From NCBI RefSeq assembly GCF_007991215.1, contig NZ_BJXX01000058.1, positions 1-42,210 on the forward strand: DNA of 42,210 bases, given 5' to 3'. Below are positions 33,424 through 42,077 of the stretch, in pieces. The notes under the pieces were generated by a model. The model saw only the letters and a program-made list of their open reading frames with translations. It was not told where the DNA came from and made no database searches. The DNA comes from Aneurinibacillus danicus. Its GTDB lineage: Bacteria; Bacillota; Bacilli; Aneurinibacillales; Aneurinibacillaceae. A program made the translations under genes and the position numbers. Numbering within the stretch: position 1 is the stretch's first letter; each line of letters starts with the position of its first letter.

Positions 33424-33460
33424 AAAGAGCCGGAAGGGCATGTTTCCTTCCGGCTCTTTT
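33424..33460 (+). terminator. Terminator of acoABCL
   Basis: AAAGAGCCGGAAGG and CCTTCCGGCTCTTT are fully complementary across an 8-base loop and are followed by TTGGGTATTTTC. It lies five bases after acoL. Confidence 0.85.
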
Positions 33461-33658
33461 GGGTATTTTCTTCGGTTTTATTGGTAATCCGGCATGAGGT
33501 TGCGGACCAGATAAGGCTCAATCGTCTCGGAGACGGTAAACACTGTATGCGCCAAATCATTTCAAAAACCGCTTTACATGTCTTGAGATAATAGGATTAT
33601 TTTGTCTAAATATATAGAATATTTGATGAAATTAAGGGGATATGTCGATAGGAAAAAG
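33461..33658. other. Intergenic region without a supported gene
   Basis: AT-rich spacer between the aco terminator and the recombinase promoter. On the minus strand a short open frame reads AHTVFTVSETIEPYLV and ends in MPDYQ. It looks protein-like but has neither a start nor a ribosome site, so it may be a remnant. Nothing else was seen. Confidence 0.3.
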
Positions 33659-33687
33659 TTGAGAATGAGTAAAACTTCAAGTAAAAT
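33659..33687 (+). promoter_or_regulatory. sigma-A promoter of the recombinase-like gene
   Basis: TTGAGA and TAAAAT are separated by 17 bases, 40 bases before the ATG. Good consensus fit. Confidence 0.6.
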
Positions 33688-33727
33688 AAAGGTATTAAAA
33701 TACTACGTATAAAAAACGGAGGAACCA

Positions 33728-34585
33728 ATGATTTTCCGTTTCGGATACCATAATGAATACGAAAAATATTTAATGGAACAAATGCGGGCCGACCTCACTA
33801 TTCATTCTTATATGATGGAGATGACTATTTTTTTTGCCTGGCTCGGGCGGGTACATCCGCATATGGAGCTGCATGATATCGGCTACTCCACCGTGACCCA
33901 GTTTATCGAGGAAGAGCTGAAGGCGGGGCGGCAGGTATCAACGGTCAACAAGAAAATCTCCGCGCTCAAGTCCTATTTTCACTTTCTATGGTTGAAGGGC
34001 GTCATCGGCCTTGACCCGTGCGCCAAATTGAAGCGACGTCCGGATGTGAAGGAGGAGCAGGCATTTTCTTTATCAGATGATGAAATAGACTTCTTGTTTC
34101 ACACAATTGGACAGGATGCAGCCGCAAAAAATAACGAAAAAGTATATGCGCGCAACATGGCGCTTGTCACCCTGTTTCTCTGGGGAGGACTGCGCATTCA
34201 AGAGGCTTCCAACTTATTATGGAGCGAAATCGTCTGGCAGGGGGACTCTGCCATTGTTGGCATCTCGCTTGGCAATATACGGCGGATCGTGCTCAACGAG
34301 CGCGAAGCGCGCTATTTACGCACACATAAAGGGCTTTCGGAGGATGCAACGTTCGTATTTACGTCGCGGCAGGGTGAGCGGATGAGCCCGAGGAGCATGC
34401 AGTTTATTTTAAATACATTGGGTAAGAAAGCAGGTTTGCACATTCATGCACAGAAGCTGCGTAATACGTTCGTGGTCCATAAGCTGATTCAGGGATACAG
34501 CCGGGATGAAGTGGCGGACATGCTGGGGATCGACCAGCTGATTCTGCCGGAGCATGTCATGGAAGAGATAGCGGCACAGCGATAA
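33728..34585 (+). CDS. Tyrosine recombinase-like protein, probably inactive
   Basis: A 285-residue protein with the SAM-like DNA-binding domain (about 8-95) and catalytic-domain fold of phage-integrase recombinases. The first catalytic Arg is kept (GGLRIQEA, Arg156) and the second also (KLRNTF, Arg245). The beta-hairpin Lys is missing (SLGNIRRIVL), the motif His before LR is Gln242, the next His is Asn246, and there is no Tyr nucleophile in the C-terminus (DEVADMLGIDQLILPEHVMEEI). It keeps a good ribosome site (ACGGAGG) and a sigma-A promoter, so it may act as a DNA-binding protein. No attachment site was seen. Confidence 0.8.
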   Translation: MIFRFGYHNEYEKYLMEQMRADLTIHSYMMEMTIFFAWLGRVHPHMELHDIGYSTVTQFIEEELKAGRQVSTVNKKISALKSYFHFLWLKGVIGLDPCAKLKRRPDVKEEQAFSLSDDEIDFLFHTIGQDAAAKNNEKVYARNMALVTLFLWGGLRIQEASNLLWSEIVWQGDSAIVGISLGNIRRIVLNEREARYLRTHKGLSEDATFVFTSRQGERMSPRSMQFILNTLGKKAGLHIHAQKLRNTFVVHKLIQGYSRDEVADMLGIDQLILPEHVMEEIAAQR

Positions 34586-34603
34586 TATGGAGAATGTACA
34601 CAT

Positions 34604-34633
34604 AAAAAAGGCGCTTATCCAAGCGCCTTTTTT
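34604..34633 (+). terminator. Rho-independent terminator
   Basis: AAAAAAGGCGCTT and AAGCGCCTTTTTT pair perfectly around a four-base loop, 19 bases after the recombinase-like gene. Confidence 0.88.
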
Positions 34634-34763
34634 GGTGCGGATTGCAGAATCGTTTCTCATTTTCCTTCCGTTTTTCTTTAAAGTGTTATGGGTATAAATA
34701 AGAAATGTATGATCTTTTTCTATTTTGTTCCAAATTACATGCTGTATAAAGGAGCGATGCGAT

Positions 34764-35822
34764 TTGCCCCATATCACTGCAGTAGGAACCGCCGTACCTC
34801 CTCACATTTTGCGGCAGGATGAGATTCGCGACTTTGTGCGCCGCCTGTTCGCCGATTCGTTCCGCGATATCGACCGCCTCCTCCCCATTTTTCATAACGG
34901 TCAGGTTAAAACCCGTCATTTCTGCGTACCGTTGGAATGGTTCGGTCAATCACATACATTCGCCGAGAAGAATGCGTTGTTTCAGGAATGGGCGGTCCGG
35001 CTTGGCGTAGAAGCCGCAAAAGATTGCCTTAATCGCGCCGGCAAAAGCGTGAGCGATATTGACCACCTCTTTTTTGTTTCGACTACAGGAATTGCCACGC
35101 CAAGCATTGATTCCCGCATCATTAATGAATTGAAGATGGGGGTGTACACAAAGCGAACGCCGATTTGGGGGTTAGGGTGCGCGGGTGGAGCGGCCGGGCT
35201 TTCCCGTGCCATAGATTACGTCACCGCATATCCGGATGAATGTGTGCTTTTGATTGCGGTGGAATGCTGTGGACTGACGTTTCAGCGTGAAGATAAGTCC
35301 AAGAGCAATCTGGTTGCGACTTCCCTGTTCGCCGACGGTGCGGCAGCGGTGCTGGTGGAAGGGGAGGCCTGTGTCAGGGCTTCAGAGAAGAAAATCCAGG
35401 TCGTTGACACGATGAGTACACTCTGGCCGGACACCCGGGACGTAATGGGCTGGGACATCAACGAGCACGGTCTTAAAGTTATTTTCTCGCGCGACATTCC
35501 TGCGATTGTATGCCAGCTTCTCAAGCCCGGCTTAATGGAATTTCTGGAGCGGCACGGTCTGACCGGACGTGATATCCGGCATTTTATCGCGCATCCGGGC
35601 GGCAGGAAAGTCATTGAGGCTTACGCCGAAGTGGTAGGGGTCGAGCTCGCTTATTTTTTCCATGCGCTGGATGTTTTACATCGGTTTGGTAATATGTCGT
35701 CGGTTACTGTGCTGTTCGTGCTTCAAGCGTTCCTTGAGCAAGGAATCGCGCCGGGGGAGTATGGCATTGTAACCGCACTGGGGCCGGGCTTTAGCTCTGA
35801 GATGCTATTGGTGAAAGGATGA
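34764..35822 (+). CDS. bpsA: Type III polyketide synthase BpsA-like
   Basis: A 352-residue chalcone-synthase-type enzyme that condenses malonyl units onto fatty acyl-CoA to make alkylpyrones or related lipids. The catalytic Cys is in WGLGCAGGAAGL (near 135), His in FIAHPGGRKV (near 280) and Asn in RFGNMSSVTV (near 310). The frame opens at 34725, but AAAGGAG at 34748-34754 points to TTG 34764. A methyltransferase gene follows 7 bases later, the known bpsA-bpsB arrangement. Confidence 0.85.
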   Translation: MPHITAVGTAVPPHILRQDEIRDFVRRLFADSFRDIDRLLPIFHNGQVKTRHFCVPLEWFGQSHTFAEKNALFQEWAVRLGVEAAKDCLNRAGKSVSDIDHLFFVSTTGIATPSIDSRIINELKMGVYTKRTPIWGLGCAGGAAGLSRAIDYVTAYPDECVLLIAVECCGLTFQREDKSKSNLVATSLFADGAAAVLVEGEACVRASEKKIQVVDTMSTLWPDTRDVMGWDINEHGLKVIFSRDIPAIVCQLLKPGLMEFLERHGLTGRDIRHFIAHPGGRKVIEAYAEVVGVELAYFFHALDVLHRFGNMSSVTVLFVLQAFLEQGIAPGEYGIVTALGPGFSSEMLLVKG

Positions 35823-35829
35823 GGGATGA

Positions 35830-36393
35830 ATGCCTGTATTTTATCTCGTTTTTCTGTTGATTATCTCCCAGCGTTTGCTGGAGTTGAGAGTCGCCAAGCG
35901 AAACCGGGAGTGGATGGAGAGCCGGGGTGGCGTGGAGATCGGAGCCGATCATTATCCGTTGATGGTTCTTCTCCATACCGTTTTTTTTGTAAGCTTATGG
36001 GCGGAAGCCGCACTGCGCGGCTATCCGCTGTCGAATCGGTGGCCGCTCATTGTTTTTGTCCTTATCACCGTACAGATCATCCGTTATTGGGCCATTATCT
36101 CGCTCGGCCCTTACTGGAATACCCGCATTATATTCGTGCCGGGGGGAGAGGTGGTCAAGCAGGGACCATACCGTTTCCTGCGGCATCCGAATTACACGGT
36201 CGTCATTTTAGAAATCGCTTTGATTCCGCTTTTGTTTCAAGCGTATGTAACGTGCATTTTATTTAGCCTATCGAACGCACTGATGCTGCGCCACCGCATT
36301 CGCATCGAAGAAACGGGACTTGCACAACACACGGATTATGCCGACACGATGGGCAGCCGCTTCCGGTTTATTCCGAAATCTCCTGAAAAATAA
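35830..36393 (+). CDS. bpsB: Isoprenylcysteine-type methyltransferase BpsB-like
   Basis: A 187-residue membrane methyltransferase of the ICMT/YpbQ family with three or four spans. The C-terminal S-adenosylmethionine region has GPYRFLRHPNYTVVILE and the motif RIRIEETGL. In Bacillus subtilis bpsB methylates the alkylpyrone made by bpsA, and the operon position here supports the same role. Its start has GATGAGGG upstream. Confidence 0.85.
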   Translation: MPVFYLVFLLIISQRLLELRVAKRNREWMESRGGVEIGADHYPLMVLLHTVFFVSLWAEAALRGYPLSNRWPLIVFVLITVQIIRYWAIISLGPYWNTRIIFVPGGEVVKQGPYRFLRHPNYTVVILEIALIPLLFQAYVTCILFSLSNALMLRHRIRIEETGLAQHTDYADTMGSRFRFIPKSPEK

Positions 36394-36402
36394 GCAAAAG
36401 TC

Positions 36403-36431
36403 TTGCCAATCTCGCATAAAAGGTTTAATGT
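36403..36431 (+). promoter_or_regulatory. Possible sigma-A promoter
   Basis: TTGCCA and TAATGT are separated by 17 bases, 45 bases before the aminotransferase ATG. The -10 is a moderate match. Confidence 0.4.
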
Positions 36432-36475
36432 ATTTTTAATATTTAAAAAAGCAAATTAATCGAGGTGGCTGGACA

Positions 36476-37687
36476 ATGAAGTACGCTTTTGCACAAAGAA
36501 CCCGGAATTTTGAATCTTCAGCGGTGCGAGACATTCTCAAAGTGATTAGCCAGGGGAATATTATCTCGTTCGCCGGCGGACTTCCTGACGACGACTTGTT
36601 TCCTCTCGCCGCGGTAGAGGAAGCGTACAAGCGGGTATTCGAAGGCGGGAAACATACGATGCAGTATGGCTTAACGGAAGGATTCACTCCGCTGCGTGAA
36701 GCGATTGCAGACCGGATGGCCGTGCGCAAGCAGATCCGCATGGATGCGCAGAATATTTTGCTGACGACCGGTTCTCAGCAGGCGATCGACCTGTTTGCCC
36801 GCGTTATGCTAAATCCGGGCGATATTGTTCTTACAGAGAATCCTACATACCTGGCGGCACTGCAGGTATTCCAATCATACGAAGCGAAGGTAGTTGCAGT
36901 CGATTCCGATGCATCGGGTATGCTGCCGGAAGATCTGGAAGAAAAGATGAAGACCTACGCACCGAAATTTGTCTACGTCGTGCCGACGTTCTCAAATCCG
37001 CGCGGCAATGTATGGTCGCTCGAGCGGCGGGAGCACTTGCTGCGGCTTGCGAAGAAATATAATGTCATCATTTTTGAAGATGATCCGTACGGTGAAATCC
37101 TGTTCGATGAGGCATCCGGCTATACGCCGATCGCAGCGCTTGATAATGGGGAAACCGTGCTGTACACCAGTACGTTCTCAAAGACGGTGGTACCTGCGCT
37201 TCGCACCGGCTGGGTTATGGGACCGTATCAAATTATCCGTATGATGGCACAGGCCAAGCAGGCCGCCGACCTTCACTCCAGCTCTATTGACCAGCAGGCG
37301 CTGTACTGTTTGCTGCGCGATTTTGACCTGGATGCGCACATTGCCGGCCTGCGCAGTGTATATAAAGAGAGAATGCATGTTATGCTCGGTCAATTGCAGC
37401 GTCTCAACCTGCCAGGCCTTAGCTACGTGATTCCGCAGGGCGGCATGTTCTTCTGGTTGGAACTGCATGAGAGCATCAACACGAAAGATTTGCTTCCGAA
37501 GGCGATTGAGAAAGGCGTAGCCTATGTGCCGGGGGCTCCATTCTACGTATCGAATCCAAAGCACAATACATTCCGCCTGAACTACACGCACTCTGTACCG
37601 GAGAAAATCGAGTATGGCATGAGCCAACTGGTAAGTGTACTGGAAGAAGCGTACACGACGATTTCAATAGACAAAGCAATGGTATAG
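36476..37687 (+). CDS. PLP-dependent aminotransferase (class I/II)
   Basis: A 403-residue fold-type I aminotransferase of the MocR/2-aminoadipate subgroup without the DNA-binding domain. The start carries GNIISFAGGLPDDDLFP (about 23-39), which is characteristic. The PLP lysine is in STFSKTVVPALRTGW, and DDPYGEILFD near 200 and NYTHS at the end bind cofactor and substrate. It could act on aromatic, branched-chain or 2-aminoadipate substrates. CGAGGTGG precedes the ATG. The gene stands alone. Confidence 0.9.
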   Translation: MKYAFAQRTRNFESSAVRDILKVISQGNIISFAGGLPDDDLFPLAAVEEAYKRVFEGGKHTMQYGLTEGFTPLREAIADRMAVRKQIRMDAQNILLTTGSQQAIDLFARVMLNPGDIVLTENPTYLAALQVFQSYEAKVVAVDSDASGMLPEDLEEKMKTYAPKFVYVVPTFSNPRGNVWSLERREHLLRLAKKYNVIIFEDDPYGEILFDEASGYTPIAALDNGETVLYTSTFSKTVVPALRTGWVMGPYQIIRMMAQAKQAADLHSSSIDQQALYCLLRDFDLDAHIAGLRSVYKERMHVMLGQLQRLNLPGLSYVIPQGGMFFWLELHESINTKDLLPKAIEKGVAYVPGAPFYVSNPKHNTFRLNYTHSVPEKIEYGMSQLVSVLEEAYTTISIDKAMV

Positions 37688-37792
37688 CCTGGGTGGAAGT
37701 GAGAAAAAGCATACGGGTGAAAAGAAGAAGAGAGTGAGATTGCTTTCTTCTGTTTTGGCTCAAAATCAGAAAATGTAGATGGCTGTTTGTAC

Positions 37793-37830
37793 ATGATTTT
37801 CACAGAAAACCACCATGGTGTCTCAGCCGA
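37793..37830. repeat. Dispersed repeat, copy after the aminotransferase
   Basis: The 5' end (37793-37809) is ATGATTTTCACAGAAAA, with near copies at 9885-9901 and 15225-15241. The following 26 bases (37805-37830) match 42139-42164 at 25 of 26 positions. The copy runs into a terminator. Confidence 0.65.
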
Positions 37831-37862
37831 CTCTTTCGTTTGAAGAAGGGGTCGGTTTTTTC
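37827..37862 (+). terminator. Rho-independent terminator within the repeat
   Basis: CCGAC at 37827-37831 pairs with GTCGG at 37851-37855, and the inner bases TCTTTC and GAAGAAGG extend the stem. Seven T residues follow. It ends the aminotransferase transcript. Confidence 0.65.
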
Positions 37863-37899
37863 ATGGGCTTCAAAAATTCGCCCGGGCATTCTGGTTTCG

Positions 37900-37952
37900 T
37901 TGCTTTTTATCCAGAAATACGCTATACTTCCCCTAACTAACGATAGGTAGGG
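37900..37952 (+). promoter_or_regulatory. TetR promoter and palindromic operator
   Basis: TTGCTT (37900-37905) and TATACT (37923-37928) are separated by 17 bases. Immediately downstream a 22-bp imperfect palindrome (37931-37952) has half-sites CCCTAACTA and TAGGTAGGG. It covers the ribosome site of the TetR gene. The arrangement fits autorepression by TetR, which would also control the transporter. Confidence 0.68.
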
Positions 37953-37964
37953 AGGAAGTCCATT

Positions 37965-38561
37965 ATGACGGCGGACAAAATCAAAGCGGCGGCGCTGCCT
38001 TTGTTTGCACGAGGCGGGTACGAAGGCACGTCACTCTCTGATATCGCACGGGAAGTCGGGATTAAGAAACCGTCGATTTATGCGCATTTCAAGAGCAAGG
38101 AAGACCTTTTTCTTGCTGTATTTGCAGACGTGATGTGGGATCAAATCCGGCACAGCGAACGGCTGGCCCGGGAAATCAAAGACTATCCAGTCGAGAAGAA
38201 GCTGTTTGCCATCCTGAAAGACAGCTGTGCATACTACCTGCAGGATGAAGAGAGAACGGCATTCTTCAAGCGAACGATGCTGTTTCCGCCCGATTTTCTG
38301 GAGGAGAAGCTGCGGGAGAAGTTTCTCGCTTCCGAGGAAGCGCAATCCGCGATTCTGCGTGAGATTTTTGCTGAAGGAATGAAGCAGGGCATCATCCGGC
38401 AGGAAGAGATGGATCATCTGCTTGCCTCGTATTATTGCTTGATGGACGGCCTGTTTGTCCAGGCATTTTATTACGGGCGGAAGAACTTCGCTGCAAGGCT
38501 TGAAAGCGTATGGAAGACATTCTGGCTGGGCGTTACGGTCCAGTCGAAAGATAAAAAGTAA
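37965..38561 (+). CDS. TetR/AcrR family transcriptional regulator
   Basis: A 198-residue repressor-type regulator. The N-terminal helix-turn-helix (TSLSDIAREVGIKKPSIYAHFKSKEDLF, about 26-53) is classical, and the rest is a helical ligand domain with no recognisable pocket. GGTAGGGAGGAAG precedes the ATG and overlaps the operator. The transporter gene begins 21 bases later, so TetR probably represses its own operon. Confidence 0.9.
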   Translation: MTADKIKAAALPLFARGGYEGTSLSDIAREVGIKKPSIYAHFKSKEDLFLAVFADVMWDQIRHSERLAREIKDYPVEKKLFAILKDSCAYYLQDEERTAFFKRTMLFPPDFLEEKLREKFLASEEAQSAILREIFAEGMKQGIIRQEEMDHLLASYYCLMDGLFVQAFYYGRKNFAARLESVWKTFWLGVTVQSKDKK

Positions 38562-38582
38562 AGGGGAGGCAACAAGAACGAC

Positions 38583-38903
38583 ATGGCTTGGGTATTTTTA
38601 TTTCTTGCCGGTTTATTTGAAGTGGTGTGGGCGATTTCATTGAAATATACACAGGGGTTTACCCGGTTGTATCCGACGATCATTACCGTGGCCGGAATGG
38701 CGATTAGCTTTTATCTCCTGTCCGTGGCACTGCGCACGCTGCCGATCGGCACGGCATACGCAGTCTGGACGGGGATTGGCGCGCTGGGTACGGTGATTGT
38801 GGGCATGCTGTTTCTAGGAGAGTCGCGCGACGTGATGCGCATCGTTTTTTTATTGTTGCTCGTAACAGGCATTGTCGGTCTAAAAGTAACGGCGAGCCAC
38901 TAA
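38583..38903 (+). CDS. sugE: SMR family transporter (SugE/Gdx type)
   Basis: A 106-residue four-span small multidrug resistance protein. It has the essential membrane Glu in [19 protein letters not shown] (Glu13) and the KYT-GFTR motif of the SugE/Gdx branch, whose members export guanidinium or quaternary ammonium compounds as antiparallel dimers. In many bacteria such genes follow a guanidine riboswitch, but none was seen here; a TetR-type regulator seems to control it instead. GGGGAGG lies rather far (about 13 bases) from the ATG. Confidence 0.88.
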   Translation: MAWVFLFLAGLFEVVWAISLKYTQGFTRLYPTIITVAGMAISFYLLSVALRTLPIGTAYAVWTGIGALGTVIVGMLFLGESRDVMRIVFLLLLVTGIVGLKVTASH

Positions 38904-38997
38904 ACAAGCTGTTTCTTATGTGCGGCTGCGGTAGGTTTGTTGGCGGAAATACGGTACAATAAAGGATGAAACCATTGGTAGAAAAGGAGCGCGTTGG

Positions 38998-39585
38998 ATG
39001 GAAGGGGTTATTCTTGCCGGCGGGCAAAGCTCGCGGATGGGCACGCCGAAAGAGCTGCTCACGATTGAAGGAAGGCCGCTCATTGAACGGACATGGCGCC
39101 TGCTTGACCGGGTAACGGAGCGCTGCATCATCTTGTCCAACCATCCGGAGCGGCTCGATATGATACCGGATAAGGTACCCATCTATCCTGATGACATCCC
39201 GGGACAGGGACCACTTGGCGGCATCGCCACTGCCATGCGCGTCGCAGGGGCGGATGTGCTGATAGTAGTAGCATGCGATATGCCCGCGCTGACGGAAGAG
39301 GTTCTTATCCGGCTGTGTAGCCACGCTCCTATGCTTGAGACAGAGTACGATATTATTTATCCGGTGTGGAGAGGACGAGCGCATCCGCTATGTGCTTTGT
39401 ACCACCGCCGCCTATCCCGGATGGCCGCGGCGCTGCTTTCGGACGGCCGCAGGCGAATGTTCAATTTAATCGACGGTGCACGGGCGAAGGCATGGGATGC
39501 GACACCATACTTTGCACCGGATCCTTTTTGCAATATGAACACGATACAAGAATATGAACGATTTCAAAAAGGAGAGAGACTATGA
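38998..39585 (+). CDS. mobA: Molybdenum cofactor guanylyltransferase
   Basis: A 195-residue nucleotidyltransferase that joins GMP to molybdopterin cofactor. It has the start LAGGQSSRMGTPKELL (about 6-21) and the metal-binding VACDMPAL near 95. AGGAGCG precedes the ATG by a few bases. It is first in a compact operon and overlaps moeA by four bases. MobA makes the guanine dinucleotide form of the cofactor (bis-MGD) used by formate dehydrogenase and nitrate reductase type enzymes. Confidence 0.9.
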   Translation: MEGVILAGGQSSRMGTPKELLTIEGRPLIERTWRLLDRVTERCIILSNHPERLDMIPDKVPIYPDDIPGQGPLGGIATAMRVAGADVLIVVACDMPALTEEVLIRLCSHAPMLETEYDIIYPVWRGRAHPLCALYHRRLSRMAAALLSDGRRRMFNLIDGARAKAWDATPYFAPDPFCNMNTIQEYERFQKGERL

Positions 39586-40835
39586 GATTTCATCGCGATC
39601 CGATTTCCGTGGCGGAAGCCCAGCGGCGTATTCTTGCGTTCGCCGGAAAAAATAAAGTTGAACATGTACCGTTGACCGAGAGTGAGGGACGTAGGCTGGC
39701 CGAGCCGATTCGTGCCACGAATGACGTGCCTCATTTTCCGAAGTCGCCGTATGACGGTTTTGCAGTGCGTGCGGAAGATACGGCCGGTGCATCGCTTGAG
39801 AAACCGGTAGAGTTAGAAGTTGTCGGTGCGATTGCCTGCGGTGATGCACCGGATTTTACAGTCGGCAAAGGACAGGCGGCCCGCATTATGACCGGGGCCG
39901 CCATTCCCGAAGGTGCGGACTGTGTCATCATGTTCGAGATGACGACAGAGAATGAAGCGCGGGTTGAGAAAGTGGTTGGCGTGAAAAAAGAGATGAAGGC
40001 AGGAGAAAATGTCATTGAGGTGGGAGAAGAAAAGAAATCAGGCGACCTGCTGGTGGAAGCAGGCAAGCGGATTGGTCCCGGTGAGATGGCTATTCTCGCT
40101 ACATTCGGCTATGCGGAGGTACCGGTATACCAGTTGCCGAGAATCGGAATTTTGGCGACCGGATCGGAATTGCTCATGCCGGAAGAGCCGCTGCGCTACG
40201 GCAAAATCCGCAACAGCAACAGCTATATGACCGCAAGCCAGGTGCGCCAGGCGGGTGGCATCCCCGTACTATACGGCAACCTGCAGGATGACCCGGACGA
40301 AGCAGTGGAGCGGGTGCTTACCATTCTTGAGGAAACGGATATGCTGATTACCTCGGGCGGCGTATCGGTAGGCGATTTCGACATTATGGTCGAAGTGTTC
40401 AAGCGGCTTGATGTAGATTTGCTGTTCAATAAAATCGCGATGCGGCCCGGCAGTGTTACTTCGGCCGCCCGCTACAACGATGCCTTTATTTTCGGCCTTT
40501 CCGGCAACCCGGGCGCCTGCTTTGTCGGTTTTGAACTGTTCGTCCGTCCGCTGCTGCAGGCGATGCAGGGAAAACCGGAAACGGGGCTCAAAGAGATGGA
40601 AGCAGTGCTTGGCGTCGATATGAAAAAGCCGTCTTCGTTCCCCCGCTACGTGCGCAGCTCCTGGAAGATCGAAGACGGAAAAGCAGTCGTCTATCCGGTG
40701 GGACAGGACAAATCGGGGGTCGTTACCAACATTACGGACGCTAACTGCCTGATGTGCATTCCGCCGGGCGGAAGCGGTGTTGCCAAGGGCGACACGGTGA
40801 CCGTTCTTATGCTTCCTTACAATGTCGGAGAATAG
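39582..40835 (+). CDS. moeA: Molybdopterin molybdenumtransferase MoeA
   Basis: A 417-residue MoeA that inserts molybdate into adenylated molybdopterin. It has the N-terminal MoeA domains (KSPYDGFAVRAED near 48), the MogA-like domain with RIGILATGSELL near 187 and ITSGGVSVGDFDIM near 255, and GLSGNPGACFVGFELFVRPLL near 306. Its start lies in the mobA stop (ATGA overlap). The length is usual. Cofactor genes for the earlier steps (moaA, moaC) are not in the window. Confidence 0.92.
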   Translation: MRFHRDPISVAEAQRRILAFAGKNKVEHVPLTESEGRRLAEPIRATNDVPHFPKSPYDGFAVRAEDTAGASLEKPVELEVVGAIACGDAPDFTVGKGQAARIMTGAAIPEGADCVIMFEMTTENEARVEKVVGVKKEMKAGENVIEVGEEKKSGDLLVEAGKRIGPGEMAILATFGYAEVPVYQLPRIGILATGSELLMPEEPLRYGKIRNSNSYMTASQVRQAGGIPVLYGNLQDDPDEAVERVLTILEETDMLITSGGVSVGDFDIMVEVFKRLDVDLLFNKIAMRPGSVTSAARYNDAFIFGLSGNPGACFVGFELFVRPLLQAMQGKPETGLKEMEAVLGVDMKKPSSFPRYVRSSWKIEDGKAVVYPVGQDKSGVVTNITDANCLMCIPPGGSGVAKGDTVTVLMLPYNVGE

Positions 40836-40846
40836 AAGGGGACACT

Positions 40847-41356
40847 ATGGCACTGGAAAAACACTCCCCGCCCGTGCTGCAGGTTGTCGGCTATTCCAAC
40901 AGTGGAAAGACTACGCTGGTGACCAAACTGCTCGCCTATTTGACGGCACAGGGCTTGCGAATCGGAACCATTAAACACGATGCGCACGATTTTGATATCG
41001 ATAAGCCGGGGAAGGACACATGGAAGCACCGCGAAGCGGGTGCTTCCATCGTCTCGATTACGTCGGCACAGAAAACGGCCGTGATTATTCAGGAGCACCG
41101 TTCGATTGAAGAACTGCTCCCTTTGTACCGGGAGATGGACATGGTGCTGATCGAAGGATACAAATTCGCAGACTATCCAAAAGTGGTTGTTTTGCGTCAT
41201 CCTGAGCACCTGGAATTGCTGACAGACGTAACGTCGGTACTGGCGGTTGCAAGCTGGGAGAGGTTTGCGGATATAGTATACCCGCAATATGACGTGAACG
41301 ATATCGAAAGCATTGCCGGCGTGATGCTGGCGTATGTTAAAGGAGAGACACGATGA
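40847..41356 (+). CDS. mobB: Molybdopterin-guanine dinucleotide biosynthesis protein MobB
   Basis: A 169-residue P-loop GTPase-like protein that supports MobA. Walker A is GYSNSGKTTL near 15, and RIGTIKHDAHDFDIDKPGKDTWKHREAGA is the family signature. The frame opens at 40754 inside moeA, but GAAGGGGA sets ATG 40847. It overlaps moaE by four bases. Confidence 0.9.
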   Translation: MALEKHSPPVLQVVGYSNSGKTTLVTKLLAYLTAQGLRIGTIKHDAHDFDIDKPGKDTWKHREAGASIVSITSAQKTAVIIQEHRSIEELLPLYREMDMVLIEGYKFADYPKVVVLRHPEHLELLTDVTSVLAVASWERFADIVYPQYDVNDIESIAGVMLAYVKGETR

Positions 41357-41820
41357 AACTGTTTGAAATTGTCGAACAAGCCATATCTGTCGAACAGGTT
41401 ATGAACAAGATCATCCATCCGAACTGCGGCGCAGTGAATCTGTTCGTCGGAACCGTGCGGGAGTTAACAAAAGGCAAGCGGACCATGTATCTGGAATATG
41501 CCGCTTATAAAGAAATGGCGGAAGGCCAACTGGCGCGCATCGGCCAAGAGATTCAGGAGAAGTGTCCGGATGCACGCGTTGCCATTACACACCGCATCGG
41601 CCGGCTCGATATCAGCGACATTGCGGTCGTCATTGCGGTAGCCACGCCGCACCGTGCCGATTCATATGAGTATTCGCGCTATGCGATTGAGCGGATTAAA
41701 GAGATTGTGCCAATCTGGAAGAAAGAGCACTGGGAAGACGGCGAAGCGTGGATTGGCGATCAGAAGGAAACGACAGCCTATCCGACCGGAAAGCCGGAGT
41801 TTGGAGGGGATGAGACATGA
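41353..41820 (+). CDS. moaE: Molybdopterin synthase catalytic subunit MoaE
   Basis: A 155-residue large subunit of molybdopterin synthase. It has the dimer and active-site segments NLFVGTVRELTKGKRTMYLEYAAYKEMA and the C-terminal lysines in VPIWKKEHWEDGEAWIG. MoaD thiocarboxylate, made by adenylation and sulphur transfer, supplies the dithiolene sulphur. It overlaps moaD by four bases. Confidence 0.92.
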   Translation: MKLFEIVEQAISVEQVMNKIIHPNCGAVNLFVGTVRELTKGKRTMYLEYAAYKEMAEGQLARIGQEIQEKCPDARVAITHRIGRLDISDIAVVIAVATPHRADSYEYSRYAIERIKEIVPIWKKEHWEDGEAWIGDQKETTAYPTGKPEFGGDET

Positions 41821-42059
41821 TTACAGTGAAGTTGTTTGCGGCAATGGCGGAAGAAGCAGGCGAAGATACCCTGACATTATCGTGGAACGAAGGAATGTCG
41901 ACAGAAGATGTGAAGCGATGGCTTGGCGAGCGGTATCCGGCGCTTGTGCCGCGTATACCGGCGGCCATGGTTGCTGTTAATCAGGAGTTCGCGGCTGGAT
42001 CGGCAGCATTAAAAGATGGAGACGAAGTAGCGTTTATTCCTCCGGTTAGTGGAGGTTGA
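41817..42059 (+). CDS. moaD: Molybdopterin synthase sulfur carrier subunit MoaD
   Basis: An 80-residue ubiquitin-fold protein. The C-terminal Gly-Gly (AFIPPVSGG) is needed for thiocarboxylation and insertion into the MoaE active site. The ATG is inside the moaE stop. It is the last gene of the operon. Confidence 0.92.
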   Translation: MITVKLFAAMAEEAGEDTLTLSWNEGMSTEDVKRWLGERYPALVPRIPAAMVAVNQEFAAGSAALKDGDEVAFIPPVSGG

Positions 42060-42077
42060 GTAAAGTACACAATGTGG

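Noticed and set aside
33461-33560. Minus-strand frame ending in MPDYQ as a gene
   Set aside because: A stop codon lies just before it, and it has no usable start or ribosome site.
33728-34585. Prophage or integrative element with this integrase
   Set aside because: No attachment repeat, phage gene or excisionase lies nearby, and the recombinase lacks its catalytic Tyr.
38562-38583. Guanidine riboswitch before sugE
   Set aside because: The gap is only 21 bases, too short, and no conserved motif was seen upstream of TetR either.
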